From an uncultured Lachnospiraceae bacterium (GTDB lineage: Bacteria; Bacillota; Clostridia; Lachnospirales; Lachnospiraceae), in the NCBI GenBank assembly GCA_947631625.1, contig CANRMA010000001.1, positions 175,942-239,941 on the forward strand: a stretch of 64,000 nt of DNA, given 5' to 3'. Below are positions 1 through 9,922 of this stretch, piece after piece. The translations under genes were made by a program, and so were the position numbers. The notes beneath the pieces were generated by a model. It was not told the DNA's origin. It was given only the letters and a program-made list of their open reading frames with translations, and made no database searches. Positions within the stretch are counted from its first letter, which is position 1; every line of letters begins with the position of its first letter.

Positions 1-360
1 GCAAAAAAGAGTCTCCGAAGTAGGTCTGACACACAGTCTTTCCTGCAGCGGCTGCTGACCGCCATGCGTCACCCATGCAACCTCCGGCGCAAAACCTTCT
101 ACATGATCTTTTTCTTTATTAAGTAAACTTTCCGGTATAAACATAGGAAGGTATACGTTCCGAACGTCAACCGCTTTAAACATTGCGTCAAGCTGCTGCT
201 GTATAAGCTCCCAGATCGCATAGCCGTCGGGCCGTATCACCATGCAGCCTTTTACGCTTGTATAATCGATAAGCTCAGCTTTTTTTACTACGTCCGTATA
301 CCATTGTGCAAAATCTTCTTCCATTGATGTAATAGCTTCCACTAACTTTTTGTCTGCCAT
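1..360 (-). CDS. proS: prolyl-tRNA synthetase, N-terminal part (runs off window start)
   Basis: Minus-strand translation from ATG at 360: [62 protein letters not shown]...[34 protein letters not shown], typical ProS class II N-terminus. Confidence 0.9.
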   Translation of the reverse strand, partial: MADKKLVEAITSMEEDFAQWYTDVVKKAELIDYTSVKGCMVIRPDGYAIWELIQQQLDAMFKAVDVRNVYLPMFIPESLLNKEKDHVEGFAPEVAWVTHGGQQPLQERLCVRPTSETLFC

Positions 361-501
361 AACTTATTTCCTTTCCCTGATGTTTGATACCGACATATCC
401 TAAATGCAATCTTAGGCTTTTACCATACTATATAAACATAACCTGACATAACATTAGCATAATATTAGCATATATTGTAAAAAAAATAAAGTGCGCTGCC
501 A

Positions 502-3500
502 TCATTTCTCAAGTAAACTAAGTATATTCTCTTTATCGCGGTTAGCCTGCGTAAGCATGGCAGCTCCTACATTTTCCAAAATATTAGCTTTTGACATGCG
601 TAAGACCTCCGCTGATAAATCCGTATCCCTGATGGCCGATTCTGCGGCCTGCGTATTTTCTGATGTATTTTCATTAATGTTGATCGTATGCTCCAGGCGG
701 TTCTGCTTTACGCCAAAATCGCTTCTGACATTTGACACTTTGGTTATCGCAGCTTTTATACGGTTCAGCGCCTTATCGCCATATTTTTGTTTGGTCACGA
801 CTATAGAGTTAAGCCCAAGCGATACCGTATTCAAAACCGGTCTGTCTATAGTTATCCCGTCTCCGGATTCGCTGCCGACACGTATCCATATATCCTTTTC
901 TCCCTCGGTAGCTCCGTTTTCCTGCATGAACAGATAACGCTTGCCTTTCCCGGATATATTCGTAATATGGTGCTCCCCGTATTTTGTGTGATTAAGCCTT
1001 ATACTTCCGTTTGTAATATCGGCATGAAGCGGCGCTCCCGCGGCAGTAAACAATTCATTCAATTTTCTAAGGATACCATCCGCCGTATAATTTCCCTTCG
1101 GAATCGTAAGATCATAATGCACGCCGTCCACATCAAATGAAAAGTCGCTGTCTGTCGGTATCGATACTCCGTCTTTAACATATTTCGTTCCGGTAACATA
1201 TGCGATATTCATATCCCCATCAGTCTGGTAAAATACACTGAATGCCGCTTTACCGCCAATTCCGTCAATTTTATATTCTACGTCATCCGCAGGCAGTTTA
1301 ACGTGTTGCGCCAATTTAAACACCAACGCGTTGTTGTCATTGTTGCCGCTGACGCCGGTATTTATCCCGCCTACCTGCGCTTCTATAAGACCTGCGGGAA
1401 GCCCCAGTGCCGTAAGCTGTTCATTCAGCTTTTTCTGTATATGTTTTACAAGATCACTGCCGCTGTATACACCCGGATCAAGCGTCATTGACAGCTTAAC
1501 AACTTTATCGCCATATGTAAAATCCATGCTTAAAGTATCATTGACGTTTTTGGTGATTTCCGTTTTTTTATTTCTTATATCTTTTCTTCCTACAGCATAT
1601 ACAGCCGATTCATATCCGCCGTCCCTTACCGTTGTTTTTGTATCTGTCCTTTTTTCACGCGTTTTACGCAGCACATTATAATAAAATCCGCCCGACAGAC
1701 CGCCTTCCGGAAAATAATTATTTTTTCCTGCCTGTCCTGCTATTATATTCACTCCATCTTTTGTTACTTCGACTTTTATCATGCCGGGCGTTCCCGTCGC
1801 GGCGTCCAACTTCTCCTGCAGCGCTTTCTTAAGCTCATCATAGGTATACTCTTTGTCGTCCAAAGTTATATCTATATATTTAACGGTAGAGCCCATAATA
1901 TATCTCAGACTCAGATCATGATTCCACCTGTTGATCAAAACTGTCGATTCATCCAACGACGCGCCGTTTATCATGGAACATTTATCGGAATGATAACCTT
2001 CATACGACGTACCCGGTACAGTTACGGGATTGCTCTTTATAGCTTTCTGGAATATACTGCCATAAGTAGAGTATACGGTTACTCCGCTTGAAGTCACGGT
2101 ACTGCCGTCTTCACCTTTTGCGGTAAGCACAAGTTTATTGTTACTGTTAAAAGAAGCCTCCAGTCCCGGTTTTTTCTGCGTAGTCTTACCGAAAATCTTT
2201 GTCATGGAGCTGCCTCCCTTATCATAAGACATACTTAATGATGCGGAAGTTCCGGTTTCAACTGTTGTAAATACAAGTCTGGTGCCTGAAGGATTAAGTT
2301 TAACATTGACCCCTGCCCCCGCGGCGTTTAACTTCTTATTCAGTTCCTCTGCAAAACTCTGCCTTGTATAAGTTTTGGAATCCAACGTAACCGTATAATT
2401 ATGATTGTTTACATTTATCGTAAATGTATTGCTGTCCTTATCAATTTCGATCGAGCTTTGAATATCCTTATCCAACGTGATCTCAGCGGGCTGTTTATTT
2501 AAACCTGAGAACATGGAATTAGCTATGGTTCCGCCGTTTGCAGAATCATAATGAAGTTCATAACCGGCTCCCCTTGTGGTCGCTGTCAGCTTAAGGACCG
2601 AACCTGACAGTTCCGCCTTAACGCCGATATTCTGTTCTTTCAATTTATTATTGATCTCATCGACCAACTGACTTCTTGAATAAGTTCCTGCTTTCAGCTT
2701 CAGACTGACTTTTTTTGAGACTCCGCTTTCCACATATGTGAACTCAAAGGTGTCATTTACATTGCTCTGTACCGTAACGGAAGAATTCACAATGTATGAA
2801 GATGTGATGGAGGCCGCTTCTTTTCTTGTATTCATTTCCTTTAAAAAGCTGGAAGTATTCGTATCACACCTTATATTGGTCCCGCTTCCGTCCTGCTCTA
2901 CGCCTTTATCATACAGCCTTGCAGTCAATGTAAGCATATTTGAAGAATAAGTAACATTGGCGCCCCCAAAGCCATCCCCAAAACCGGTATTGGGATCATC
3001 CAGACAGGTCTGGAGCATCTGGGCCAGATCGCTGATACTGTTATATGTCCCGTTTTTTAAAGTTATTGTTTTAACTTTATTATTAATCTCGATCTGAAGC
3101 TTATTGTTGGTATCATTGATTTCATACGGAGCGGTCGCAGTCAGATTTATCTTTATCTGCGCCGCCACATTATTATTGAAATCTCCTACCTGCCCCTGAT
3201 TAAGATCGCTGCTTCCCCTGCTCTCATATGTCACAGTCTTAGTAGGTCCTACAGTAGTTCCCACACCGTCTTTTTTAAAATCACCTCCGCTGCCTGCGCG
3301 GGTTACATCAGTAAATTTTATATCTATTTCTATGTTTTCCGCCTTCGGCAGCTGCCTGTTAATCTCATCCAGAATATCCTGATAACTGTTATAAGTTCCC
3401 TCCGTAAGATATACCGAATATACCTGACCGTCAAGATATACATCCAGTCTCCTGTTAGCAGACGAGATATTGGCAGGAATATCTACTTCCGTATTGGTAG

Positions 3501-5436
3501 TAGCGCTTCCCATACCGGAGGCCGGTGTGTTGGTGTATGTTACGCTTGTTGTAAACAGATCCGAAAAACCGTCATTGACTTTGCCCTTTTCCGTATATGA
3601 CTCTGCGCTCACCCGCTTCGCGCCCGCGCTGTCAATAAGCATTATGCGGTTACCGCTGGAGCTTGCCCTTATCCCCTTTAACGCAGCCTGTTTGACCGTG
3701 TCGGTCAACGCGCCGGCAGCTCTGTTTATCGCGGCATTGATGGCGTCGGTGATCTCATCTACGGTATTATAATTGCCCCTTGCAAGCGTGATAAGATACG
3801 ACTCACCGTCTACATTTATTTTAAATTTATCATTTACACCGGTCTCCACGGTAAAAGGCATACCTGAAGAACTGAAGGTTTTACCTCCAATATAGTAGGC
3901 GTCCACATCCGACCTGCTGTCCCTTTCAAAAACCGCGGGTTCCTCATGATTATTATATGCGCGTGTCACAAACAGCGTATTGTAGGCGCTGCTCTTTGGA
4001 TCTATGCCGACCTTGCTTTCCAGGCCTTTGACGGTGGATGTTATGATCAATCCGCTATATCCGTCTTTATCGGTGTATACATCGGCTTTCAGCCCAAGAT
4101 TATTATCGCCAAAAAGTCTGTTCAATTCATTCTTCATACTGTCGGCGTCATAATAACCTTCAGGGATCTCCAACTTAGTTACGGCAGAACTTCCGTTTGG
4201 CTGTACATATAAAACATTGTTAGTAGAAGTAATATTAAAAAGACTGTGCTCTTTATCTCTGTAATCGGAAGTTAAAACTCCGCCTCCCGTCAGGCTTGCA
4301 GGATAAACTGTTGCCGTGCCGTAACCTATATTATCATAGAAAACGGACGTAGAAACTATTTCCCCTTTCTCCGGGTCGTCCACCTTAAACATATTTCCCT
4401 TCAGACCTGTTATAATACTGTCATCGCTTGCCAGCTTAATGCCATGACCATATTCCACGGCTTTGACGGAGGTATCCTTGAGATTATCGTTCAGCCATGT
4501 AATAAGTTCTGACCTTGTATAACTGCCTTCAGGTATGGTCAGATCCACGTGCTCGGTAGTTCCGTCAAGACTTTCCACATCAAACTCTATATGATCGTTT
4601 ATACCGTTACGGATAGGCAGTCTCGCGGTTTCTGACAGAAACTCTGTCGTTCCTATGAGCGCTCCCGCGCTGCCGCCCGTATAAACATCGTACAAAAGAT
4701 ATGCCAGACCGCCCGTAGCCTCATCTATATGAACGCCGCCGTCCAGATTTAAGTTACAGGTTCCCTGCTGCGTATACTCAAACGAAAAGCCTATGTCTTT
4801 AAGCCCCGCATTTTCAAGCGCAGTATCTATTTCGTCCATTAACTCTTTGGTAGTATACTGCCCCGGAGGCACACTTATAGAAGCCGTCTGCGGCGGCATG
4901 CCTTCAGTCAGTCTGTAAGTTACAGTCAATGTATTCGTATCTTCCGTGATATAGTGCTTCTGGTTCGGAAGCCATTTAAGATTGCCTTCAAATTGATAAT
5001 AAGGGATATCATGTTCGGCAAAAATATGTTTCTCATTAAAAGTTGCCTCATCCGTAAGCCTGTCGATCTCTGACTTTAAATGCTCGATCTCTACCTGTAT
5101 GATCTCCTTATCCGTATCGGACATGGTTCCATTAAGCGCTTTAACGGTCAGTTCATTCATTCTGTGCAAGATGGCATGAGCTTCCTCTAAAGCGCCGTCG
5201 CCGGTCTTAACCCATGAAATACCGTCCTGAGCATTCTCGCTTCCCTGATTTAATCCGCGGATCATTCTTCGCATCTTTTCCGATATGGCTAATCCCGCAG
5301 CGTCGTCACTGCCGCGGTTTACCTTATATCCTGAAGAAAGCTTCTCCATGGACTTGGCCTTGTCGCCGGAACTGACTCCAAGCATTCTTTGGGTATTCAT
5401 GGCAGATAAATTATGTTTTACGATATTAATACTCAA
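502..5436 (-). CDS. giant flagellin (1644 aa) with large modular central domain
   Basis: N-terminus MSINIVKHNLSAMNTQRMLG...KLSSGYKVNRGSDDAAGLAISEKMR and C-terminus AESAIRDTDLSAEVLRMSKANILENVGAAMLTQANRDKENILSLLEK are canonical flagellin D0/D1; about 1350 aa of repeated modules lie between. Confidence 0.92.
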   Translation of the reverse strand: MSINIVKHNLSAMNTQRMLGVSSGDKAKSMEKLSSGYKVNRGSDDAAGLAISEKMRRMIRGLNQGSENAQDGISWVKTGDGALEEAHAILHRMNELTVKALNGTMSDTDKEIIQVEIEHLKSEIDRLTDEATFNEKHIFAEHDIPYYQFEGNLKWLPNQKHYITEDTNTLTVTYRLTEGMPPQTASISVPPGQYTTKELMDEIDTALENAGLKDIGFSFEYTQQGTCNLNLDGGVHIDEATGGLAYLLYDVYTGGSAGALIGTTEFLSETARLPIRNGINDHIEFDVESLDGTTEHVDLTIPEGSYTRSELITWLNDNLKDTSVKAVEYGHGIKLASDDSIITGLKGNMFKVDDPEKGEIVSTSVFYDNIGYGTATVYPASLTGGGVLTSDYRDKEHSLFNITSTNNVLYVQPNGSSAVTKLEIPEGYYDADSMKNELNRLFGDNNLGLKADVYTDKDGYSGLIITSTVKGLESKVGIDPKSSAYNTLFVTRAYNNHEEPAVFERDSRSDVDAYYIGGKTFSSSGMPFTVETGVNDKFKINVDGESYLITLARGNYNTVDEITDAINAAINRAAGALTDTVKQAALKGIRASSSGNRIMLIDSAGAKRVSAESYTEKGKVNDGFSDLFTTSVTYTNTPASGMGSATTNTEVDIPANISSANRRLDVYLDGQVYSVYLTEGTYNSYQDILDEINRQLPKAENIEIDIKFTDVTRAGSGGDFKKDGVGTTVGPTKTVTYESRGSSDLNQGQVGDFNNNVAAQIKINLTATAPYEINDTNNKLQIEINNKVKTITLKNGTYNSISDLAQMLQTCLDDPNTGFGDGFGGANVTYSSNMLTLTARLYDKGVEQDGSGTNIRCDTNTSSFLKEMNTRKEAASITSSYIVNSSVTVQSNVNDTFEFTYVESGVSKKVSLKLKAGTYSRSQLVDEINNKLKEQNIGVKAELSGSVLKLTATTRGAGYELHYDSANGGTIANSMFSGLNKQPAEITLDKDIQSSIEIDKDSNTFTINVNNHNYTVTLDSKTYTRQSFAEELNKKLNAAGAGVNVKLNPSGTRLVFTTVETGTSASLSMSYDKGGSSMTKIFGKTTQKKPGLEASFNSNNKLVLTAKGEDGSTVTSSGVTVYSTYGSIFQKAIKSNPVTVPGTSYEGYHSDKCSMINGASLDESTVLINRWNHDLSLRYIMGSTVKYIDITLDDKEYTYDELKKALQEKLDAATGTPGMIKVEVTKDGVNIIAGQAGKNNYFPEGGLSGGFYYNVLRKTREKRTDTKTTVRDGGYESAVYAVGRKDIRNKKTEITKNVNDTLSMDFTYGDKVVKLSMTLDPGVYSGSDLVKHIQKKLNEQLTALGLPAGLIEAQVGGINTGVSGNNDNNALVFKLAQHVKLPADDVEYKIDGIGGKAAFSVFYQTDGDMNIAYVTGTKYVKDGVSIPTDSDFSFDVDGVHYDLTIPKGNYTADGILRKLNELFTAAGAPLHADITNGSIRLNHTKYGEHHITNISGKGKRYLFMQENGATEGEKDIWIRVGSESGDGITIDRPVLNTVSLGLNSIVVTKQKYGDKALNRIKAAITKVSNVRSDFGVKQNRLEHTININENTSENTQAAESAIRDTDLSAEVLRMSKANILENVGAAMLTQANRDKENILSLLEK

Positions 5437-7024
5437 TATGATCCCTCCGTATCCCCTCGCCTATTCCCAGAAGCATAAAAGCAAAAGGCGCGTTCAATAC
5501 CTGTTGAAAACTTACGATATTATGTATTGTATAAAGTAAAATACACGCCGCAAAAAGGTATAAATCAGGTTTTCTGACAGCTTTTTTCATAAAACCGATA
5601 AATGCGGAAATAAAAATCCCGGCATAACTTATAAGACCTGCAAGCCCATTATTTACCAACACTGTAAGCCATTCATTGTGCGCATTGGTAAGCATGGAAT
5701 TCCCAAACCTTGCATATGCGCGCGCTGCCAGATCCGGCTGTGAATAAATATAAGGAGCAAAACAATCCGGACCTGCGCCTATTAATTTATATGGCAAAGG
5801 CATACTAATATATGCGCCTGCGCCGATACTCCATGTAGCGCCCCTGCAACTTGCCCATTCGTCGTTAAAAGTCAATGCGCTGACGCCGGCAAGCCCCGGT
5901 ATGCCACCGTCAATACTGCTGTTCAAAATTAAAAGAATGGCATATACTGCGATTATTACCGGCACAACGCCTATAACGATATTGCGTATATTTTTACTCT
6001 TTGAAACATCGAAACCTTTCTGCCTGTCTCCATAATAAAATAAAGCATACAATAAAACTACAACGACAGCTATGTATATGGAAGCATTTGACTTTGTCAG
6101 AAAAGTTGACAGCGGATTTTCATAATTCATGCTAAAGTTCGGAATATACCGCATGGCCCTTGCAATCTGACACGCCGACAGAAAAAGCAAACACAACTGC
6201 AAAAACCTGTACATAGAGCGATTTTCATCAAATGAAATACCAAACAGATAAACAAACATTCCTGCAAAGACAAGATACGCGCTGCTGCTGCCTTGTACAA
6301 TTCCGATAATGATCCCCGTCACAACATAAATACCGGCAATTGCCTGCTGCGCTCCGGCTTTGCTCTTCCAATAAAACACGATTCCAAGAGGGCATAAAAC
6401 AGCCCAATAACCACAAAACCAATTTATATTTCCAAGAGTTGAAATAAACCCGGGCGCATAACCGCTCATCCGTATCGGATAAACCGAATACCTGTTTAAA
6501 ATCCCAAGCAAAAACACTATTTCCGATGACATTAATATAGCATACAGCCATTTATCCTTCCACATAAAATATCTGGAAAAGATCAGATAAATACCCACAA
6601 GCAAAAACTGGCTCACAAAACCCATATACCAACCTTCAGCGCCCCAAAACGCTTCTCTGTGGTAAGGGGTAAAAATATATGAGAGCAGAACGGACGCCAT
6701 ATAGCAATATACAAAACCATCAGTAAGCGATAAATCTTTATAAAAAGCCCTTATGGGAAAATAATTCTTTTGCTGACGCCGCCGCAATGATACGGCAGCT
6801 ATTACCGACAAGATAAATACAATTCCCGCGCTGCGGAAAAAAATATATTTTACTTCACCGATCCTGTAGTAACCGTTACGTATAAAAAACGGATATATAA
6901 ACATCATTATCAGAAAATACAGCACCGCTAATGCATTTTCAGCTTTTGGAACAGATTCTTTCGAACTTTCAATGAGATCGCTGCCAATATTATCTGATTT
7001 ATTCTTTTTGGACCTTTTTGACAT
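5426..7024 (-). CDS. O-antigen ligase/polymerase-like (Wzy_C family) polytopic membrane protein
   Basis: 532 aa, many TM segments; loop with GAGPDCFAPYIYSQPDLAARAYARFGNSMLTNAHNEWLTVLVNNGLAGLISY characteristic of the WaaL/Wzy family; overlaps flagellin start by 11 nt. Confidence 0.8.
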   Translation of the reverse strand: MSKRSKKNKSDNIGSDLIESSKESVPKAENALAVLYFLIMMFIYPFFIRNGYYRIGEVKYIFFRSAGIVFILSVIAAVSLRRRQQKNYFPIRAFYKDLSLTDGFVYCYMASVLLSYIFTPYHREAFWGAEGWYMGFVSQFLLVGIYLIFSRYFMWKDKWLYAILMSSEIVFLLGILNRYSVYPIRMSGYAPGFISTLGNINWFCGYWAVLCPLGIVFYWKSKAGAQQAIAGIYVVTGIIIGIVQGSSSAYLVFAGMFVYLFGISFDENRSMYRFLQLCLLFLSACQIARAMRYIPNFSMNYENPLSTFLTKSNASIYIAVVVVLLYALFYYGDRQKGFDVSKSKNIRNIVIGVVPVIIAVYAILLILNSSIDGGIPGLAGVSALTFNDEWASCRGATWSIGAGAYISMPLPYKLIGAGPDCFAPYIYSQPDLAARAYARFGNSMLTNAHNEWLTVLVNNGLAGLISYAGIFISAFIGFMKKAVRKPDLYLFAACILLYTIHNIVSFQQVLNAPFAFMLLGIGEGIRRDHIEY

Positions 7025-7152
7025 AACCTTACCCGGTATTTCAATATATTTTAGAACTGTGTGGATAAATCAATTCTATAATAAAACCCTATATCTTATT
7101 TTGTCAAGGTTATGCGGTTATTCATCGTCCGTCCTGACGTCTGTCATATTTA

Positions 7153-8214
7153 TTAACCGTAAGGCTTTTCATCTTTCATCAGTTCACAGATAACAATCAG
7201 CGCCAAAGGTCCTTCTACAATACCCGCCACGCCAAATAGTTTTATACCCGCATATATGCCAAGCAGCATTAAAACCGGAGCGATCCCAAGCTGTTCGCCG
7301 ATCAGTTTAGGCTCCAAAAATTCCCGTATACATATGCAGCCTATATAAAGCAGCAGACAGACGATCATGGAGATATAATAACCGTTTAAAAGCTGCCATA
7401 ACGCCGTCGGCACCAACACTATGCCGGTGCCTATAAACGGAAGTACGTCCATAAAACCTGCAAGTATCCCGAGAAATAAACTTCCGTCAACTCCCGCCGC
7501 CCACAGGACCGCACAACAAACAGCGCTTATTATGAGAAAAAGTATACCCTGCGCTTTTAAAAACGTAAGTATATAACTTAAAACTCCTTCAAAAGTCTTA
7601 CGGATAAAAGACATGTCTTTTGAAGCTTTGAGCCAATCCATAAAAACCGAATAGTCTTTTTCAAGCAAGACCGCGGAAATAAGCGTGATAAAAATGAATG
7701 CCGCAAATGCAAACACCGCTTTGAAACAGCTGCATGATGACGACAATACTCTTGGCATGACCTGTACCTGTACGTTCTCCATCATAACAGTCATTTTTTC
7801 CACAATATATGTTTCTATTTCCTCTCCGTCCCATCCGAATTTTCCGTCCAGACTATAACAGCAGTTATGCAGAGTAAGCTTCAGTCTGTCATAGGTTTTC
7901 CGGAAAAAGTCCGTAACCTTATCCAGTTCAATGCTGCTGTTAAGCCCAAACAGCCATATGACCGCCGCAATAAATAACAGTGCCAAAAACATTACGCCAA
8001 CCGCAATAAACTTCTTTTTCATCGGTATAATCTTCTGTATGCGCTGCAATAACGGATAAAACATGGTAATAAGAAGAAATGCAAGAAAAAATGGAGCTAT
8101 TAAAGTAAAGATATAACGGAAAAAAAGATAAACAAACAAGGTTGTGACCACAAACCTTACCAGTCTGTTCCTCTTAAATATTAAGCTGTATATCTCATTT
8201 CCCCAATCCCTCAT
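7153..8214 (-). CDS. AI-2E transporter family / YtvI-like membrane protein
   Basis: 353 aa polytopic; GILAGFMDVLPFIGTGIVLVPTALWQLLNG...EPKLIGEQLGIAPVLMLLGIYAGIKLFGVAGIVEGPLALIV is diagnostic of PF01594. Confidence 0.85.
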   Translation of the reverse strand: MRDWGNEIYSLIFKRNRLVRFVVTTLFVYLFFRYIFTLIAPFFLAFLLITMFYPLLQRIQKIIPMKKKFIAVGVMFLALLFIAAVIWLFGLNSSIELDKVTDFFRKTYDRLKLTLHNCCYSLDGKFGWDGEEIETYIVEKMTVMMENVQVQVMPRVLSSSCSCFKAVFAFAAFIFITLISAVLLEKDYSVFMDWLKASKDMSFIRKTFEGVLSYILTFLKAQGILFLIISAVCCAVLWAAGVDGSLFLGILAGFMDVLPFIGTGIVLVPTALWQLLNGYYISMIVCLLLYIGCICIREFLEPKLIGEQLGIAPVLMLLGIYAGIKLFGVAGIVEGPLALIVICELMKDEKPYG

Positions 8215-8360
8215 AATAATATTGATCCGATCTCTCTTTCCGTTACCTGACTTTGGCAGCGGCGCTATGCCATTATGCCTATATCTTCCTTACAGCATTT
8301 TTACGTCCCGGCATAACGGCATATTGCCGCCATAATTTATTATGAAGGATTTATGAAAAT

Positions 8361-9188
8361 TTATAATGAAAAGTTCTGGAAAGATAATTTACTGAAAATA
8401 CCGTTTTCGGGCTGCCTGCAAAAAGATAATTTTGCCCCGGAGCGCGGGTGATAAAATATAAGCCCGTAAGCGCACAAAGCTATCTGTTTAATCCCTATCA
8501 TTTCAGAGATTTCTTTAGTTTTCTCATCTGCATATTTATAATCTCCCAAAAGGCTCATACCGGCATGGCTCATCTGTACCCGTATTTGATGGTGTCTGCC
8601 TGTAATAAGCTTTATCCTTGCCAACGCAAGACAGGTCCTGTCCCCCAAATCAGCAGCGGTCACAGACGCAGGAATGACCTCTGCAAGCGGACGCTTATCC
8701 AATAATGTATATTGAAGTTTTGCTATCCTGGCGCCGCTTTTTTCCTTACAGACTACGTGGGAAATATTTGTTTTATTATCTTTAAACAGATAATTTGTCA
8801 ACGTTATTGCGTCTGTATCGTGTTCTTTTTCTTTTCCGTCTAAATCATACGGATCGCCCGGAATATCTATATTATATCGATTACTTATATTATCTTCTTT
8901 TTGGAAATTATCATTAATGCAGACTACCGCGCAGTAATATTTCTCCATGCGGTTGTCCGCAATCTGCCTGCTAAGTTCTGCTGCCGCTTTGCCTGTCTTC
9001 GCAAACACAAGTATACCCTCAACAGGCTGATCCAGACGATGGACCAACCTGATGGGGGCTTTTATATGATTACTTACTTCACTTACCATATCCTTCCGCC
9101 CGATCCCGGCAGTCTGTGTGGCTATCCCCGCCGGCTTATGGCAGACTATTATATCATTATCTTCATACAATATCTGTTCTTTATTCAT
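8361..9188 (-). CDS. RluA-family pseudouridine synthase
   Basis: LVHRLDQPVEGILVFAKTGKAAAELS and GRHHQIRVQMSHAGMSLLGDYKY motifs. Confidence 0.9.
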   Translation of the reverse strand: MNKEQILYEDNDIIVCHKPAGIATQTAGIGRKDMVSEVSNHIKAPIRLVHRLDQPVEGILVFAKTGKAAAELSRQIADNRMEKYYCAVVCINDNFQKEDNISNRYNIDIPGDPYDLDGKEKEHDTDAITLTNYLFKDNKTNISHVVCKEKSGARIAKLQYTLLDKRPLAEVIPASVTAADLGDRTCLALARIKLITGRHHQIRVQMSHAGMSLLGDYKYADEKTKEISEMIGIKQIALCAYGLIFYHPRSGAKLSFCRQPENGIFSKLSFQNFSL

Positions 9189-9232
9189 ATTTTAATCCCG
9201 ATTTACGGCTCAGATAACCGGACCTGAGCATA

Positions 9233-9922
9233 TTATATTTTAAAGCGATACCCTACGCCCCATATTGTTTCTATATACTGCGGTTTTGTTGTATCGAATT
9301 CTATCTTTTCACGAATCTTTTTGATATGGACCGTAACCGTCGCTATGTCTCCGATGGAATCCATATCCCATATCTCTCTAAAAAGTTCTTCCTTAGTATA
9401 TACATGATTAGGGTTTTCCGCAAGGAAAGTCAGAAGATCAAATTCCTTGGTCGTAAAATTCTTCTCTTCTCCGTCAATATATACACGCCTGGCCGTTTTA
9501 TCTATCTTAAGACCCCTTATCTCTATTATGTCATTGGTCTTCTGATTACTTCCCACAAGCCTGTCATATCGCGCCATATGAGCCTTAACTCTGGCAACAA
9601 GCTCTGACGGACTGAATGGTTTGGTCATATAATCATCCGCTCCAAGACCCAAACCTCTTATTTTATCAATATCGTCTTTTTTGGCAGATACCATAATGAT
9701 CGGTATGTCTTTTTCTTCACGGATATTTTTACATACGTCGAAACCATCCATACCCGGCAGCATCAGGTCCAGTATCAGAAGATCAAATTCCTCAGAAAGC
9801 GCTCTTTTTAACCCCGCATCACCCGTGTTTTCGATCACTACTTCAAAATCACTCAGCTCCAAATAGTCTTTCTCCAGATCAGCTATGGCTTCTTCATCTT
9901 CAATAATTAATATCCTGCTCAT
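9233..9922 (-). CDS. OmpR/PhoB-family response regulator
   Basis: Receiver (DLLILDLMLPGMDGFDVCKNIR) plus winged-helix C-terminus (TVTVHIKKIREKIEFD...IWGVGYRFKI). Confidence 0.93.
   Translation of the reverse strand: MSRILIIEDEEAIADLEKDYLELSDFEVVIENTGDAGLKRALSEEFDLLILDLMLPGMDGFDVCKNIREEKDIPIIMVSAKKDDIDKIRGLGLGADDYMTKPFSPSELVARVKAHMARYDRLVGSNQKTNDIIEIRGLKIDKTARRVYIDGEEKNFTTKEFDLLTFLAENPNHVYTKEELFREIWDMDSIGDIATVTVHIKKIREKIEFDTTKPQYIETIWGVGYRFKI

Noticed and set aside
7061-7069. DnaA box-like tgtggataa (and ttatccaca near 17269) as an origin
   Set aside because: Isolated single matches inside or next to ordinary genes, no cluster; the origin is expected beyond the yidC end.
7153-8214. Quorum-sensing AI-2 exporter
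   Set aside because: Family name only; many members are antiporters or sporulation membrane proteins (YtvI), and there is no luxS context.
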